From assembly GCF_018812025.1 (NCBI RefSeq), contig NC_063065.1, positions 30,430,288-30,494,287 of the forward strand: DNA of 64,000 bases. The letters are read 5' to 3'. The translations under genes and the position numbers were made by a program. Numbering within the stretch: the stretch's first letter is position 1; each line of letters begins with the position of its first letter. This stretch comes from Megalobrama amblycephala (lineage: Eukaryota; Chordata; Actinopteri; Cypriniformes; Xenocyprididae). The notes under the pieces are model-generated. The model was not told the origin of the DNA and ran no database searches. It saw only the letters and a program-made list of their open reading frames with translations. Shown piece by piece: positions 22,083 to 33,974 of the stretch.

Positions 22083-23039
22083 CTTGATGAGAAAAATTGA
22101 TTCTCACTGTGGCTTTTATGATCATACCTACTCTATCTTGGAGTTACTGAACTGAAAATTTAGGGGTTCAAAACAAAGAAGGATCTTGAACCCTGTTCTT
22201 CTTCTTCTACTATTACTACTTCTGACACTCTTTTGGCATCAGAGAATGTATATTGCAGAGACTATAAAATTGGTATGATGGTATTATATCCCACCTATAC
22301 TCATGTGTACATCATTTACCTCTGATTTTAGGGATAACCTATGGGTGTGGATAGGGTTAAGTTTATGAATATAGTTTTTTAGTTAATTAGTTTAGTTAAT
22401 TATTTTCGGACAGGAATGTTGTTCCACGACATGCATCATACATGCACATATGCTTTGTATGAATTATCACACAGTATATGAACCAAGTTATTATATTATG
22501 TTTTAAAAACTAAATTAATGTTGTTTAGCACAATATAAACATCTAAATCTGAGCAGATATTAGTGTAAAGTATTTTACACTAAACACTGGTCTAAACATT
22601 CTTGACTATAACATTCATGTTACAGTGTAGACATTAATATTATTTTTAATATTGTGATATATATATAATTTTTGTTATATCATAGAGCATAAAATTTCAT
22701 CCCCATTTCATTTGACATTTAAATAAAAAGTTACCTATTTCTGCCTATATGTTTCATATTTTGATATTTCCCTCAATTTAACACATTTAAGTCTGGCAAT
22801 ATAGTTGGGGAAAAGTAGTAAAATTATTACATTCATATAAAAATAATACATTAACTAATGTAAGTAAGAAATGAGTTACTAGACAGAAATCTATACTCTG
22901 CTGGATCAAGCTGCATCAGATCGCATTTTTCTTCCAAAGAAAATTCTTATTCCTCACAGCATATCTTCTTCCAAAAATTATGAAAATTAGATGAACCTGA
23001 TGAAGCTTTGTTTATCGAGGTGATGGGGACATTTACAAT

Positions 23040-23043
<4 letters not shown>
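22083..23043. other. 3' UTR and intergenic sequence after the plus cadherin
   Basis: Likely 3' UTR up to the AATAAA at 22722, then unassigned AT-rich intergenic DNA. No open frame of interest. Confidence 0.5.
22722..22727 (+). terminator. Candidate polyadenylation signal of the plus cadherin
   Basis: AATAAA lies 640 bases after the stop codon, followed by a T-rich stretch. It is a plausible 3' end for the transcript. No transcript data were available, and AATAAA is common in AT-rich DNA. Confidence 0.4.

Positions 23044-23113
<70 letters not shown>
23044..23113. repeat. (TA)n microsatellite, left of foldback element
   Basis: About 35 TA units directly abut the left end of the foldback element. 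A second TA tract abuts its right side (24056-24098), so the element probably inserted into one TA repeat. Confidence 0.95.
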
Positions 23114-23116
<3 letters not shown>

Positions 23117-24049
23117 TACAGTCCAAAAGTTTGGAACCACTAAGATTTTTAATGTTTTTAAAAGAAGTTTCATCTGCTCACCAAGGCTACATTTATTTAA
23201 TTAAAAATACAGTAAAAAACAGTAATATTGTGAAATATTATTACAATTTAAAATAACTGTTTTCTATTTGAATATATTTCACAAAGTAATTTATTCCTGT
23301 GATCAAAGCTGAATTTTCAGCATCATTACTCCAGTCTTCAGTGTCACATGATCCTTCAGAAATCATTCTAATATGCTGATCTGCTGCTCAAGAAACATTT
23401 AATGTGTACAATTGTACAAAATATTTGTGCACAATATTTTTTTTCAGGATTATTTGATGAATAGAAAGTTCAAAAGAACAGTGTTTATCTGAAATCTAAT
23501 CTTTTGTAACATTATAAATGTCTTTACTGCCACTTTTGATTGATTTAATGCATCCTTGCTGAATAAAAGTATTCATTTCTTTAATTTCTTTTCAAAAAAA
23601 TAAAAATAAAAATTCTTACTGACCCCAAACTTTTGAACGGTAGTGTATAATGCTACAGAAGCTTTGTATTTCAGATAAATGCTGTTCTTTTGAACTTTCT
23701 ATTCATCAAGGAATCCTGAAAAAAAAGAAGTACACAACTGTTTTCAACATTGAAAATAATCATAAATGTTTATTGAGCAGCAGATCAGCATATTAGAATG
23801 ATTTCTGAAGGATCATGTGACACTGAAGACTGGAGTAACGATGCTGAAAATTCAGCTTTGCATCATAGGAATAAATTACTTTGTCAAATATATTTAAATA
23901 GTACACAGTTATTTTAAATTGTAATAATATTTCACAATATTACTGTTTTTTACTGTATTTTTAATTAAATAAATGTAGCCTTGGTGAGCAGACGAAACTT
24001 CTTTTAAAAACATAAAAAATCTTAGTGGTTCCAAACTTTTGGACTGTAC

Positions 24050-24051
<2 letters not shown>
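23114..24051. mobile_element. Large foldback (long inverted repeat) element, 938 bp
   Basis: It starts CAGTACAGTCCAAAAG and ends TTTTGGACTGTACTG. Arms of almost 400 bp (about 23114-23508 and 23665-24051) mirror each other: CATGATCCTTCAGAAATCAT with ATGATTTCTGAAGGATCATG, and GATCTGCTGCTCAA with TTGAGCAGCAGATC. The central loop contains AAACTTTTGAACGGTAGTGT. No transposase. A TA-type target is suggested by its place inside a TA tract. Confidence 0.85.

Positions 24052-24055
<4 letters not shown>

Positions 24056-24098
<43 letters not shown>
24056..24098. repeat. (TA)n microsatellite, right of foldback element
   Basis: About 21 TA units continuing the tract interrupted by the foldback insertion. 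Confidence 0.95.
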
Positions 24099-24101
<3 letters not shown>

Positions 24102-25424
24102 AGTAGACCTCTGTTCAGAGGTCAGACATCCGTACGTAAAAAAACATGAACACACTGGAGATCAGCTTTATAATAGAAATTGATGTAGAATTGATGTAGA
24201 ATTGATGATTGTAATTTTAACTAAAAGAGACACTGACACTGTTATTTTTCATGTTTAATACTGTAAATCTGCTTCTTTTAAAGCAATCTATGGTATAAAG
24301 TGTTGTATAAATAAACCTGATGTGACCGGAATGCTGAATTGCAGAGCTGGTACAAACATATCCTGTGCGATCAGATACTTTCTGAACTGCTGTTAGGCTT
24401 TTTACACATAAGCGAAGAACGAAAAATAAATACTTATATCGACTATATCAGGGGTCTTGTCAGAATATTTTAATTTCTTTCCTCAGGAAAAAAATGCAAA
24501 TGATTGTGCTGGTGCCTCCACGGACTCCAGGGCATTATTGCATTAAATTTGGAAAAGAATATGACATGATTTATCTTGGATTTTTTTTAATTTTCATCTC
24601 AAAAACCTGCTATTTTACCAGGAATGAGTAGACTTGATTTTATTTAAAGTTACGCTATTAGCCCTCTTAAATCTAACTATTGGCCTTGTAGTAGTTGAAG
24701 CATAAAACTTGCAGAGAAACCTTGTTGTGGTAATTATGCGAGTTGTGTTTTGGCTCCACTATGCTGCACGAACCAATCTGATGACTTGAGGTACACCAGT
24801 GTCTCCATGGTTACAGGTGATTGTCTTATCGGTGCAAATGTCACTAACTCTTGTGTTAGCTAACTTAAAACAAGCTGGACACACTGACAACATGTTGTTA
24901 CCCACATCAGGTCCATGTGACAACAACATTTTATGCCCTTACAGAACACTAACATCAAAACTTACCTAACTCTTGTAATAAATGCATACAGAGAACAAAA
25001 ATGGAGCAGAATATAATCCACCTGGTAATCTTCCACTACTAAACAAGAACTTTATTCTTTAAATAAAGATTATATCTCATCAAATGTAAAAAAAAAAAAA
25101 AAAACATAACTCACTTTTGACAGATTGAATGCCTAAAATTATGTTCCTTGAAAATTACAGCATCCAATTTCTTAATCACTTCAAAAATTGATACACATCA
25201 GACATAACATACAAAGCATGCTGTTAGCTCAACACTGATGATGAGAAGGATGATGATGATGATGATGATGATGATGGACCCTCTCTTGGCATGGTGAGCT
25301 ATGAGTGGAGTGGAGTCAGTTCATTTCTGGACTCCTTTCAACCGAGCAGAGAACTAGTTTTGCTGATTTGTCTCTGTGTATCACACCCAGCATTCCAAAT
25401 TAAAATAAATCTTAAAAGCAGTTT
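24099..25424. other. Intergenic sequence, mostly unassigned, with (GAT)n tract
   Basis: AT-rich DNA with a poly-A tract at 25088-25104 and a trinucleotide GAT repeat at 25250-25276. No gene was recognised. Confidence 0.5.
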
Positions 25425-26062
25425 GGGTAACACTTTAGAATACTGATCCTTCATTAATGAATAACTACACAGGAACAAATGAGTAATGCATTATTAACAC
25501 TCTAGTAACTACTATTAACTAACAACTCTGATTAATGAATTAGTAAGTAATAGTGCCCAGTTGAAGGTGGTAGTTCACTATTAGCTAATCAGTAACTCCT
25601 GTTTTTTTTTCATACCTCCCAGAGAACTACTAAGAACTACTATATACAGGTTCATAATTAACATGAATGATGCATAATGTATAATTAATTCTAAAGTGAA
25701 GCTCACTAGTAATGACTGAAGTATTACCAAATCCTTCAGAAGGAATTACTAATTATTTGGATCAGTATTCTAAAGTGAAAAACATGATAACTCTCTAGTA
25801 ACTAGTGCAGTCATTGTAAACTTTTGAGGTTTTTGTACATTTTTGTACAGTAATTCCTTCTGATGTATTTGGTAACACTTAAGTAATTACTAGTGGGTTA
25901 CCATGATCTTCACTTTAGAATACTGATCCAAATAATAATTCCTTTACAATTATGTAGTAACTCTTGAGTAATTACTATTCAATACTTTACAAAAACCTCA
26001 AAAGTTTACAATGACTCCAGTAGTTACTAGAGAGTTATATGTTTTTCACTTTAGAATATTGA
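25425..26062. repeat. Inverted-repeat rich block (MITE-like)
   Basis: CACTTTAGAATACTGATCC occurs near 25432 and 25911, variants in inverse orientation lie near 25680-25770, and a further direct variant lies near 26046. AATTCCTTCTGAAGG and CAGTCATT...AGTAACT motifs recur in both directions. It looks like one or two overlapping palindromic MITEs whose borders I cannot fix. Confidence 0.55.
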
Positions 26063-26131
26063 TCCAAATAATTAGTAATTCCTTCTGAAGGATTTCTGAA
26101 GGTAATACTTCAGTCATTACTAGTGGGTTAC

Positions 26132-26414
26132 TGTTACGTGTGCTGCTATAGAGATGAGGCAAAATATTGAAATCCACAATATACGGGCTTTATTTACAGA
26201 TAAGGAGCAGAACGACAGCTTAACACACATATGCGAACAATGATAACAGACAAGAAGCGCAGGGATTGAGTCCAACTTAAAGGGAGTGCTGACGAGGACA
26301 AACGGGTGCTGGGAATCCGGGGAGATGGCGGGAAGACTGATGAGGGAAGTGCAGACAGGTGTGTAGAACAGGAGGATGCTGGGAACTGTAGTCCGGGAAG
26401 GCGTGATAGTAACA
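26132..26414 (-). repeat. LTR-like terminal repeat, minus orientation
   Basis: The termini TGTTAC...GTAACA are short inverted ends. An AATAAA on the minus strand lies near 26190. On the right it adjoins a purine-rich tract (minus strand GGGGAGGGGGAGG at 26419-26431), as expected for a polypurine tract next to a 3' LTR. Landmarks such as GATGCTGGGAACTGTAGTCC relate it to 29385-29881. Confidence 0.5.
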
Positions 26415-27220
26415 TTACCTCCCCCTCCCCGGTAGGCGCGTCCACGCGCCTCAGATGTAACAACTGGGGAGGGGGGGAGGGCACCTTGGAGTCCTACAGG
26501 CAGGTGCAGGAAGTGCAGACGGGTGCGGAGGAGGTCTCCAGGGTGGTCCTAGGACCTCGGGCTGTCACGGCGGGTCAGGAGTCTCGGGCATCCATGACGG
26601 GTCAGGGGTCATGGGCAGCCATGGCGGGTCAGGAGCCATAGAAGGCCATATCAGGTCTGGAGCTGAGGGCGGCCATGGCAGGTCAGGATCTGTGAGCGAC
26701 CATGGTGGATGTCAAGCCCCACCCACATGTGTGTCCCCCACATGTTGCCCACCCACGGGTACACTGAACCCCCCCCCCCAAATTTTTTTCGGGAGACTCA
26801 GAGGGGGCTGGAAGGGCTCGGGGTATGGCATGGGTTCGTGGGGTGGAGTGGGTTTGTGGCCGGCTGGAGCTGGCTGGTCGGTTGCTGGAACTGGCCTGTG
26901 GACTGCTGGAGCTGACTTAGGAATACTTGGAACAGACTTGTGGGCAGCGGGAGCGGACTCGTTGGCGGGCGGGAGCGGGCTCGGCGAGGGCTGGAGCAGG
27001 CTCGTTGAAGCATGGAGCGTGCTTGTTGAAGCAGGGAGAGGGCTCATTGAAGCATGGAACAAGGTCGAGGTGACTGGGAGCTGGTTCAGCCCAAAATCTA
27101 TTAACCAGTCCTCCTTATTAACGACTGGCACCTTGGGCTGCTCGTCGGCAGAAAACTCAGGAGACTGGGGCCCATGGAAAGGCAAACTGGTTCTTAAAAG
27201 GCTTGTCAGTTGAACCAACT
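26415..27220 (-). repeat. Degenerate retroelement interior with short tandem repeats
   Basis: Next to the LTR-like sequence. A minus-strand open stretch (27218-26712) encodes a Pro/Ser/Ala-rich polypeptide (LHASTSLLQPSPSPLPPANE) from imperfect ~24-33 bp tandem units (GGAGCTGGCTGGTCGGTTGC-like). Both strands are open because of the low-complexity composition. No recognised domain; probably the remnant end of an LTR element, not a gene. Confidence 0.45.
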
Positions 27221-27282
27221 CCGAACTGGCACTAGCACTAGCTCTGAACTAGTACCCAGTTCGTGATGGTGGAAAGGTGGCA

Positions 27283-27505
27283 TCTGGGTGCTCCGGTTTC
27301 CCCCACAATCTAAAGACATTTAGTATAGGTGAAGAGGGCACAATATATTGGCTGTCAGTGTGGGTTAGGGTTAGAGTTAGGTTAGGGTTAGGGTATGTGT
27401 GTCTGTGCGAGAGCCATGTGATGGACTGGCCATCAATCTAGGGTGTTCCTCACCTCGGCCTGAGGCACTGGGATAGACTTCAGCATCTACAGAGGATAAA
27501 CACTT
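27283..27505. repeat. Conserved vertebrate LINE-like 3'-end fragment
   Basis: GCTCCGGTTTCCCCCACAAT, AGACAT, GTGATGGACTGGC and CTGGGATAGACTTCAGCA follow the order of a repeat that is widespread in fish and other vertebrates. A short TTAGGG-like run (27361-27395) lies inside it. No coding capacity. Confidence 0.55.
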
Positions 27506-27712
27506 TGTAGAATTTAATTGTAGAATTTAATAATTCATGTTTTAATTGAATAATTGTCAAAATAGCCACATTGTGTAGTTGAATGATTCACTCAACTAGC
27601 CTATAGGTTTTAATGAATAGAGAAAGATGTCTAAAATATACATCTAGCTCATGGAATTATTGAATAATAACTTGATGAATTACAATAAGTACTAAAAAAA
27701 AAAAAAAATGAT

Positions 27713-28566
27713 GGTAACACTTTCTATGAAGCCTGTATTTATAATACATTATAAGGGTATTCTTAATACGTTAATAATGCATGCATAATGCCTTATAAAC
27801 AACCTTATAATATGTTGTATCATCTTATAAATAATCCTAACAACAGGTACAATGCATTACCTATTTGTGGTTATAACTTTTAAGAGTACAATGCATTATA
27901 ACACCAGATGAAGCCCGCATTTGTGATATCTAATGTTTAAAAGAAGACTTAACTTTTGTTACTTTACTTAAAGTAGACAAAGACCACTTATAAATATTAT
28001 GACCACATTATAAAGCTTTTTAGATGTTTAAACAAAAACTTTGTTTTTGTCACTTTACTTTACTGTCTTCGTAAGATGTAGTATTACTGAGCAGATCTTA
28101 AGCAATGTCAAGATGTGAGACTTGGGAAAGTAAAAGATATGAAACTATGGGATATATGATTAATTACACCTTAAGTGGATAAAATTATGTTCATTGTGTG
28201 TTATAAATCACCATAATCTTAATAGTTATAACCACAAATAGGTAAGTATTGTTACAGTTGTTACGATTATTCATGAGATGTTACAACACATTACAAGGTT
28301 GTTTATAAGGCATTATGCATGTATTATAATGCATTAAGAATATAAATGCAGGCTTCATCTGGTGTTATAATGCACTGTACTCTTAAAAGTTATAACCACA
28401 AATAGGTAAGTAATAATATAATGTATTGTACCTGTTGTTATGATTATTTATAAGAAGATAACATATTATTAGGCTGTTTATAAGGCATTATGCATGTATT
28501 ATTTTTAACGCATTAAGAATACACTTATAATTCATTATAAATACAGGCTTCATAGAAAGTGTTACC
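27713..28566. mobile_element. Palindromic MITE (about 854 bp) with long inverted ends
   Basis: GGTAACACTTTCTATGAAGC at the left is exactly mirrored by GCTTCATAGAAAGTGTTACC at the right. CTTATAAACAACCTTATAAT-like and GCATTATGCAT motifs recur in both directions through the interior. Noncoding. A sub-block (TTATAACCACAAATAGGTAA) occurs twice in direct orientation near 28225 and 28390, and once inverted near 27860. Confidence 0.75.
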
Positions 28567-28624
28567 CAAATAATAATAACACTAGTAACATCATGCCACA
28601 AATAGATACAAAAACTAAAAGTTT

Positions 28625-28815
28625 AGAGATACTTGTTACACATTTTACATGTAGTTACTATAGTAATTACAATTAATTATGCATGATTACATGCATCTAA
28701 CCCTAAATCACACCCTAATACTAACCCTATAGTAAGTACATGTAGTTACTTAATATTACTCAGTTTCTAAATGTATAATTACACTGTAACAAGGACACCT
28801 TCAAAAAGTGTAACC
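28625..28815. repeat. Diverged copy of the 19068-19282 MITE family
   Basis: CATGTAGTTACTATAGTAAT, CCCTATAGTAAGTACATGTA, AATATTACTCAGT and AAAAGTGTAACC parallel the earlier copy. Mutated and partly truncated at the left. Confidence 0.55.
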
Positions 28816-29384
28816 AAACTTTTCTGTTAAACATAATAAAATGTTGGTATTTAGATGAAATGCCAAAATTAAGACCAGCCATTAATTAAAAGTGGTGAGG
28901 TATGAGTCGTGATGCGTATAATTAAGTTCAGTTTACAGTTTGTTATGTGTTTGTCATCATTAGACATGCCTGGGCTGCAGCATGTGGGTGGCATGCGTGC
29001 ATTTGTTTATTATGTTGACATAGACAGCACTTACATGCAACAGTTCTGCTCTATTGCTCTCTCTGTTTCCCAAAATGAGTCCTGCCCTAATGATGCTGAC
29101 AGCACTGTGTGCGTGGGTTCATACATAAAGCAACATTATCATGAAATATATATTTAAGCAACACAAGTTTAAGCTCACCCTGTATCATTACAGTGTTTTT
29201 GAAATATTTCTCAGTGCTCAGGATTAAAAAGTTTAATCACACTATGTGTTTCAAGTTCAGATCTCATCAGAAGCTGCATTAAATGGATATTTTTCCGTCC
29301 TTGACTATTTTTTTAGCAGTGATAGAAAAATCTGAAGGCCGTCTGTCGTTTTAATTGATTACACTTGTAACTTGTAACTATAAC

Positions 29385-29881
29385 TGTCATGAAAGGGAGG
29401 CTCAGGCAGGAGATCCAAGTGCAGCGTTTATTTACAGTGAGGATGGTCGTACAGGCAGAGTTAATCAGGGGCAAACAGGAACAGCAAAGGACAGGCAGGG
29501 ACAAAGTCAGGGTACAGGCGGTAGGTCAAAAGGCAGGCAGATATCGATCATAAAACAGGAAACAATAAACAATCCAAGGGTCCAAAGGCAAGCAGCAGAG
29601 AATCAACACGGGAAACAGACAAGGTCGGGAACAGAAAGGCAAACAGGGAAAAATGCTCAGAAATTACAACATGAATGTTAAACAATACTTCGCGGTGAGG
29701 TGGTGTGAGTGGAAGTCCTTTATAGTCCTGATAATGAGCAGCAGCTGGGTGTGGTGATCAGTGTGGTGTGCTAGGGTGGATGTGGCAACAGGTGATTGGT
29801 GTGATGTGAACATGTGACTGACAGGGAGGATTGTGGGAAGTGTAGTCCAGGAACTGACAGGAGCAGACGGTGATCATGACA
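29385..29881 (-). repeat. LTR (probably solo), minus orientation, with 5-bp flanking repeat
   Basis: It begins TGTCATGA and ends TCATGACA, with ATAAC directly on both outer sides (29380-29384, 29882-29886). Read on the minus strand it has a GGACTATAAAGGA box near 29720 and AATAAA near 29430, in promoter-then-polyA order. A purine-rich minus-strand stretch (GGGGGAGGAATT, about 29901-29912) lies to the right, as beside a 3' LTR. It could therefore be the 3' LTR of a truncated element instead of a solo LTR. No coding capacity. Confidence 0.6.
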
Positions 29882-30490
29882 ATAACGTCACGTAACTGTA
29901 ATTCCTCCCCCGTCCAGTTATAGGCGAGTGCACTCCAGTGTGGCAGCAGAGCGGGTTCAACCTCCAGGACAAAATTAAAACTGCCACGAGAAGTCGCCTG
30001 TCCATGGCAAAGATGCAAAATCTAGTCTCCATTGATGCATTTGATTACACAGAGGTGAGCATCCAGTTTAAGTCGATGTGGACAAGGAGGAAGATTTGAA
30101 TTCATTCAGATACAGAGCATTGATTGAGTTTAGTTGAGTTTAGGGGGGTTAATTCATCTGCTTGTTTAACATGAAAAGTTACACATGGTCTCTGTTCAGC
30201 TGTTCTTAAATATATATGCATAATATAGCCTAATATATGATAATATATAATGCATAATATATGAAAAAAGTCTTATTATCATTAAAATATGAAAATTAAA
30301 ATGATGGATAATAATAGACTATGAACAATGCCTCTGGATCACATTCAGTTTTTCCTTTTAAATTTCAGTTCAATGTTGCCATAAATAAATTACTGGCTAG
30401 AGTAATCCACCAGAAAAGGGCAAAATCTCAACAACTGACAGTTGATGTTTGTGTGTGCATTTTAAAGTTTTATGACTTTCTGTTGGGTTG

Positions 30491-31044
30491 TTCCCATAAT
30501 CCTCCTTGCCAGTCACCTGCACACACTCCACACTAATCACTAATCACCACACCCAGCTGCAGCACATTAACTGGACTATAAAAGACTTTCATTCGCCACA
30601 CATCATTGTGAGATCTTGTTAACCTGTGTTGCAATTATGAGCGTTCTATATTGTCTGCCTGTCTCCGATCCTGTCTGTTTACCGTTTACGATTCTCTGCC
30701 GCCTGCCTTTGGACTGTTTATTGTACCCTGACCTGTGAGTGATATCTGCCTGTCTTGACCATTGCCTGTATCCTGACCACGATTCTGCCTGTCCCTTGCT
30801 GTTCCTGTTTGACTCTGCCTGTCCCTTGCTGTTCCTGTTTGACCCTGCCTGTACGACCATGCTCAGAATTGCAACACAGGTTAACAAGACCTCGCAATGA
30901 TGTGTGGTGAATGAGAGTCTTTTATAGTCCGGTTAATGTGCTGCAACTGGGTGTGGTGATTAGTGATTAGTGTGGAGTGTGTGCAGGTGACTGGCAGGGA
31001 GGATTATGGGAATTGGAGTCTGGGAAGTGACAGGAATCGTGACA
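30491..31044. repeat. Inverted duplication of the LTR-like family (foldback, arms about 150 bp)
   Basis: TTCCCATAATCCTCC... at 30491 runs through ACTATAAAAGACTTTCATTC and AACCTGTGTTGCAATT near 30640, and is mirrored from AATTGCAACACAGGTTAACA (30868) to GGAGGATTATGGGAA (31014). The loop has two tandem copies of CTGCCTGTCCCTTGCTGTTC (near 30788 and 30818). It ends GTGACA at 31044, as an LTR end would. Confidence 0.7.
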
Positions 31045-31224
31045 GCCTTATTCTGTGTAAGAAGCTACATCATCTCACAGAAGGACGCTCAACTGTCATT
31101 ATGAAGTGAGTTTGGAGTAAAAACATTAAATGTTGTCTTTTGTTGGACAAGATGTTAATAAATGCTTCTCGTGTCTGAAAAGAAGTTTGACGCGTGTTGC
31201 TTTTTTAAATGTACATTATAAGCG

Positions 31225-31408
31225 ACTCAAACTCGCAGTGCTTTCAGATGGATTAGCATTTGAAACCATACTTCATTGACAAGCCGCGCATAAAAAACAA
31301 TCGCGGCCTTTGCAATTTTATAATCGCACTAAGAATCGCGTTTAAGCGATAATCGCGTTCAAGTTCAATGTTATTTTTCGTATTGTGCGATATATCGTGC
31401 AGCCCTAC
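31225..31408. mobile_element. End fragment of an hAT-like element
   Basis: The minus-strand end TAGGGCTGCACGATATATCG is a familiar hAT-type terminus in fish, preceded by repeated AATCGCG/GCGATAATCGC motifs. The opposite end was not found, so the copy is truncated or rearranged. Confidence 0.5.
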
Positions 31409-31409
31409 T

Positions 31410-33974
31410 TTAAATATCATGTTATCATGGATCATGTCAGTTATTATTGCTCCATCTGCCATTTTTTGCTGTTGTCCTTGCTTGCTTACCTGCTTAAAAT
31501 CTGTTGATTCAGCTGTGCAGCTCCAGACGTTAATGCTGGCTTGCCTCATGCCTTGAACATATTAATGATCTCGACTGTTACGTAACAGTCGGTGTTATGT
31601 TGAGATTCACCTGTTCTTCGGAGGTCTTTTAAACAAATGAGATTTACATAAGAAGGAGGAAACAATGGAGTTTGAGACTCACTGTATGTCATTTCCATGT
31701 ACTGAACTCTTGTTATTCAACTATGCCAAGGTAAATTCAATTTTCAATTCTATGGCACCTTTAAAGTAATGTGCCCAACACTGCATATGGTACACTTTAC
31801 TGGAAACACTTCAGGATTTTTGAAGTCATCATCTGGTTGCTTGAATTCTACAGGATGTCTGGGAGATGTGTGTGTCACTCTCTTTAACGGTCCGCCTGGA
31901 AACAAATGCCGTGACAACAAAGCCCCTCATGCAAGAAGAAAGCTGTTGTGTTTACAACTGTGACAATGAGCATTTACCAGGATCAACTAAACACTGGATT
32001 TTCAAAAGTATGTGAAGTCTGCAGCTCCGTTGTTGCAGTAAACTTGCACAACATTCTTGAATGAATCATTTATTAGATGCACGCCGGTCTGTTATTGTAG
32101 AGACATCGATTTTACATTTTCACGTCCCTAAACATGACACGGTACAAAACGAACTGTGATTGGGTTGCGATACATCTCATTTAAACATCCTCTTGGGCAG
32201 TCCTTGGCCAATGAAAGCTGCGATAGAGTCCAGACTTTCTGCTGTCAGTCTGAAGCTCTGGCTACGTGAGACTAACTTGCTTGATAAGCAACACTTGCCA
32301 ATTTTCTTCCAGTGTTTATTCTTGTTAAATGAAGTATTTCAATGTATTTGGATAATATTACTAACTTTGAGTAATCTAACAAAAATAGTTAAGATTACAT
32401 TTTACAGCATATATTTTGTAATGTATAGTCAAACACATTTTAAAACTTTCCCAATGCTGATTAGGTGGTACTTTTAAACAAACTGAATATTTTGGAAATT
32501 AACTCTGGAAGGTGAATATTAATGAGTTATTTTTTAAATATTTTTTCCAATTGAAATATTTACATCTTAAATATACATCCATGTTGAATTTCAGCACCGA
32601 AATGCGAGCACTATTAATGCAATGCATTTTGTTCAATTAATACAATTCAGTGTGCTTTTTTGTTTGTTTTGTTTTGTTTTTTGTTTAAAGAAATTTATAT
32701 CATGACAAATCTCAGAGTGTTTGGTATGGTAATGGGTATGATAATGTTGATATTTGGTCTTGGTGGAATAGATCTGCTATGCTGTTGCTGCTGCAGAGCA
32801 AGTATGGGACTTGCTACTGCCAATACAGACACGACACACTGCTGTGAGCAAGTAAGATATGCTGCTGCTGTACAATATAACGTACATGAATTACCCATAG
32901 CAGAACTATACAGGTCAAGCTGGGGAAGGTGGAGGGTTTATAAAAGTGTGCTGCACTGCTAAGGCAAATGCTAACAATGTATTTGAAGGCTGAGCACGCA
33001 AACTCATTGGCTACTGCTACCAATCAACTGTGGCCTATAGAGAATGATGTGATTGCATGCAGGTTGAGTTAAGGACCTATTAGCCTGCGCCATCTAGCGT
33101 TTCATGACAGAACTTTCTTTTTGTTGTTAATTAACTTCCATATTTCAACAGCACTGGCTGGAGTATCAGGTTTCCTGTTTTTGAGTGTAACTGCAGTCTA
33201 TCACTGAAGTACCTGTTAGGAGGGTTACGTACAGATACGTATTAGATTATTTTTTATGTTGTCAGCTTGGACACTGTAAATTTGGTTCTCATTAAATTAT
33301 GCTTAATATCTTATATAGTTTAGATCTGCAAATGTAAAAACGCATTTGTTAGTATGGCACAAGTTTAATTGTCTTGATGGAGCTAAAAATAGAATATGTG
33401 TAGTATAATGGTAAAAAAAAAAATAAATAAAATAAAAAAAAAATTATTTATTATGCAGATTGCATGTTGACCTCCATGGGCCACATCTTTGAAACCCTGT
33501 GCTGAATAAAAAGGATTTCAGTCTCCAGACTTCAATCTCAGTTTAGCTGCATTTGCTGCCTCTTTCTGTGTCTCTCTCTGGCATGACATAAATGCTACCA
33601 CTGAGACTATATTAAAATCACACACACATACAGATATGAGGACTGATGTGTCAGAATCTATTTATGCGGTGAATCCCTAGCAGTCTGTATTTCTGTCCAC
33701 TGAGACGACAAACTCTCCCTCAGGTCTTGCTCGACATTAACATATCTCTTTTGGCAATTGATCATTCAGAAAATTGAATCTCCCTAAAGACCTGAAGCTC
33801 TGAAACATGAAGAGCAATTAAGGAACAACAATACTCTCATTTTGAATGTTAGAACAATGCAGATGTATGGCAAGTTGTTATAACATTTAATTCCCCTGTC
33901 CAATTTCAGATATCATGCAATTTTTTTTTAATTGGCATTGAAGATATCAAGAATGCTATTTTGACTAGTACACT
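31410..33974. other. Intergenic sequence, no gene recognised
   Basis: Small open frames (e.g. 32660-32962, with a hydrophobic MVMGMIMLIFGLGG stretch and a Cys run) lack any supporting feature. The stretch 32780-32940 looks repetitive (GCTGCTGCTG, AAGTATGGGACTTGC) but no borders are clear. Confidence 0.4.

Noticed and set aside
26611..27213. 200-codon plus-strand open frame
   Set aside because: Low-complexity Gly/Trp-rich translation of GC-rich tandem repeats; the opposite strand is equally open. No domain.
27361..27395. Telomere-like TTAGGG repeat
   Set aside because: Only a few imperfect units inside a dispersed LINE-like fragment; not an interstitial telomere.
32660..32962. Small membrane protein with a Cys run
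   Set aside because: No start context, splice support or family resemblance; surrounding sequence looks repetitive.
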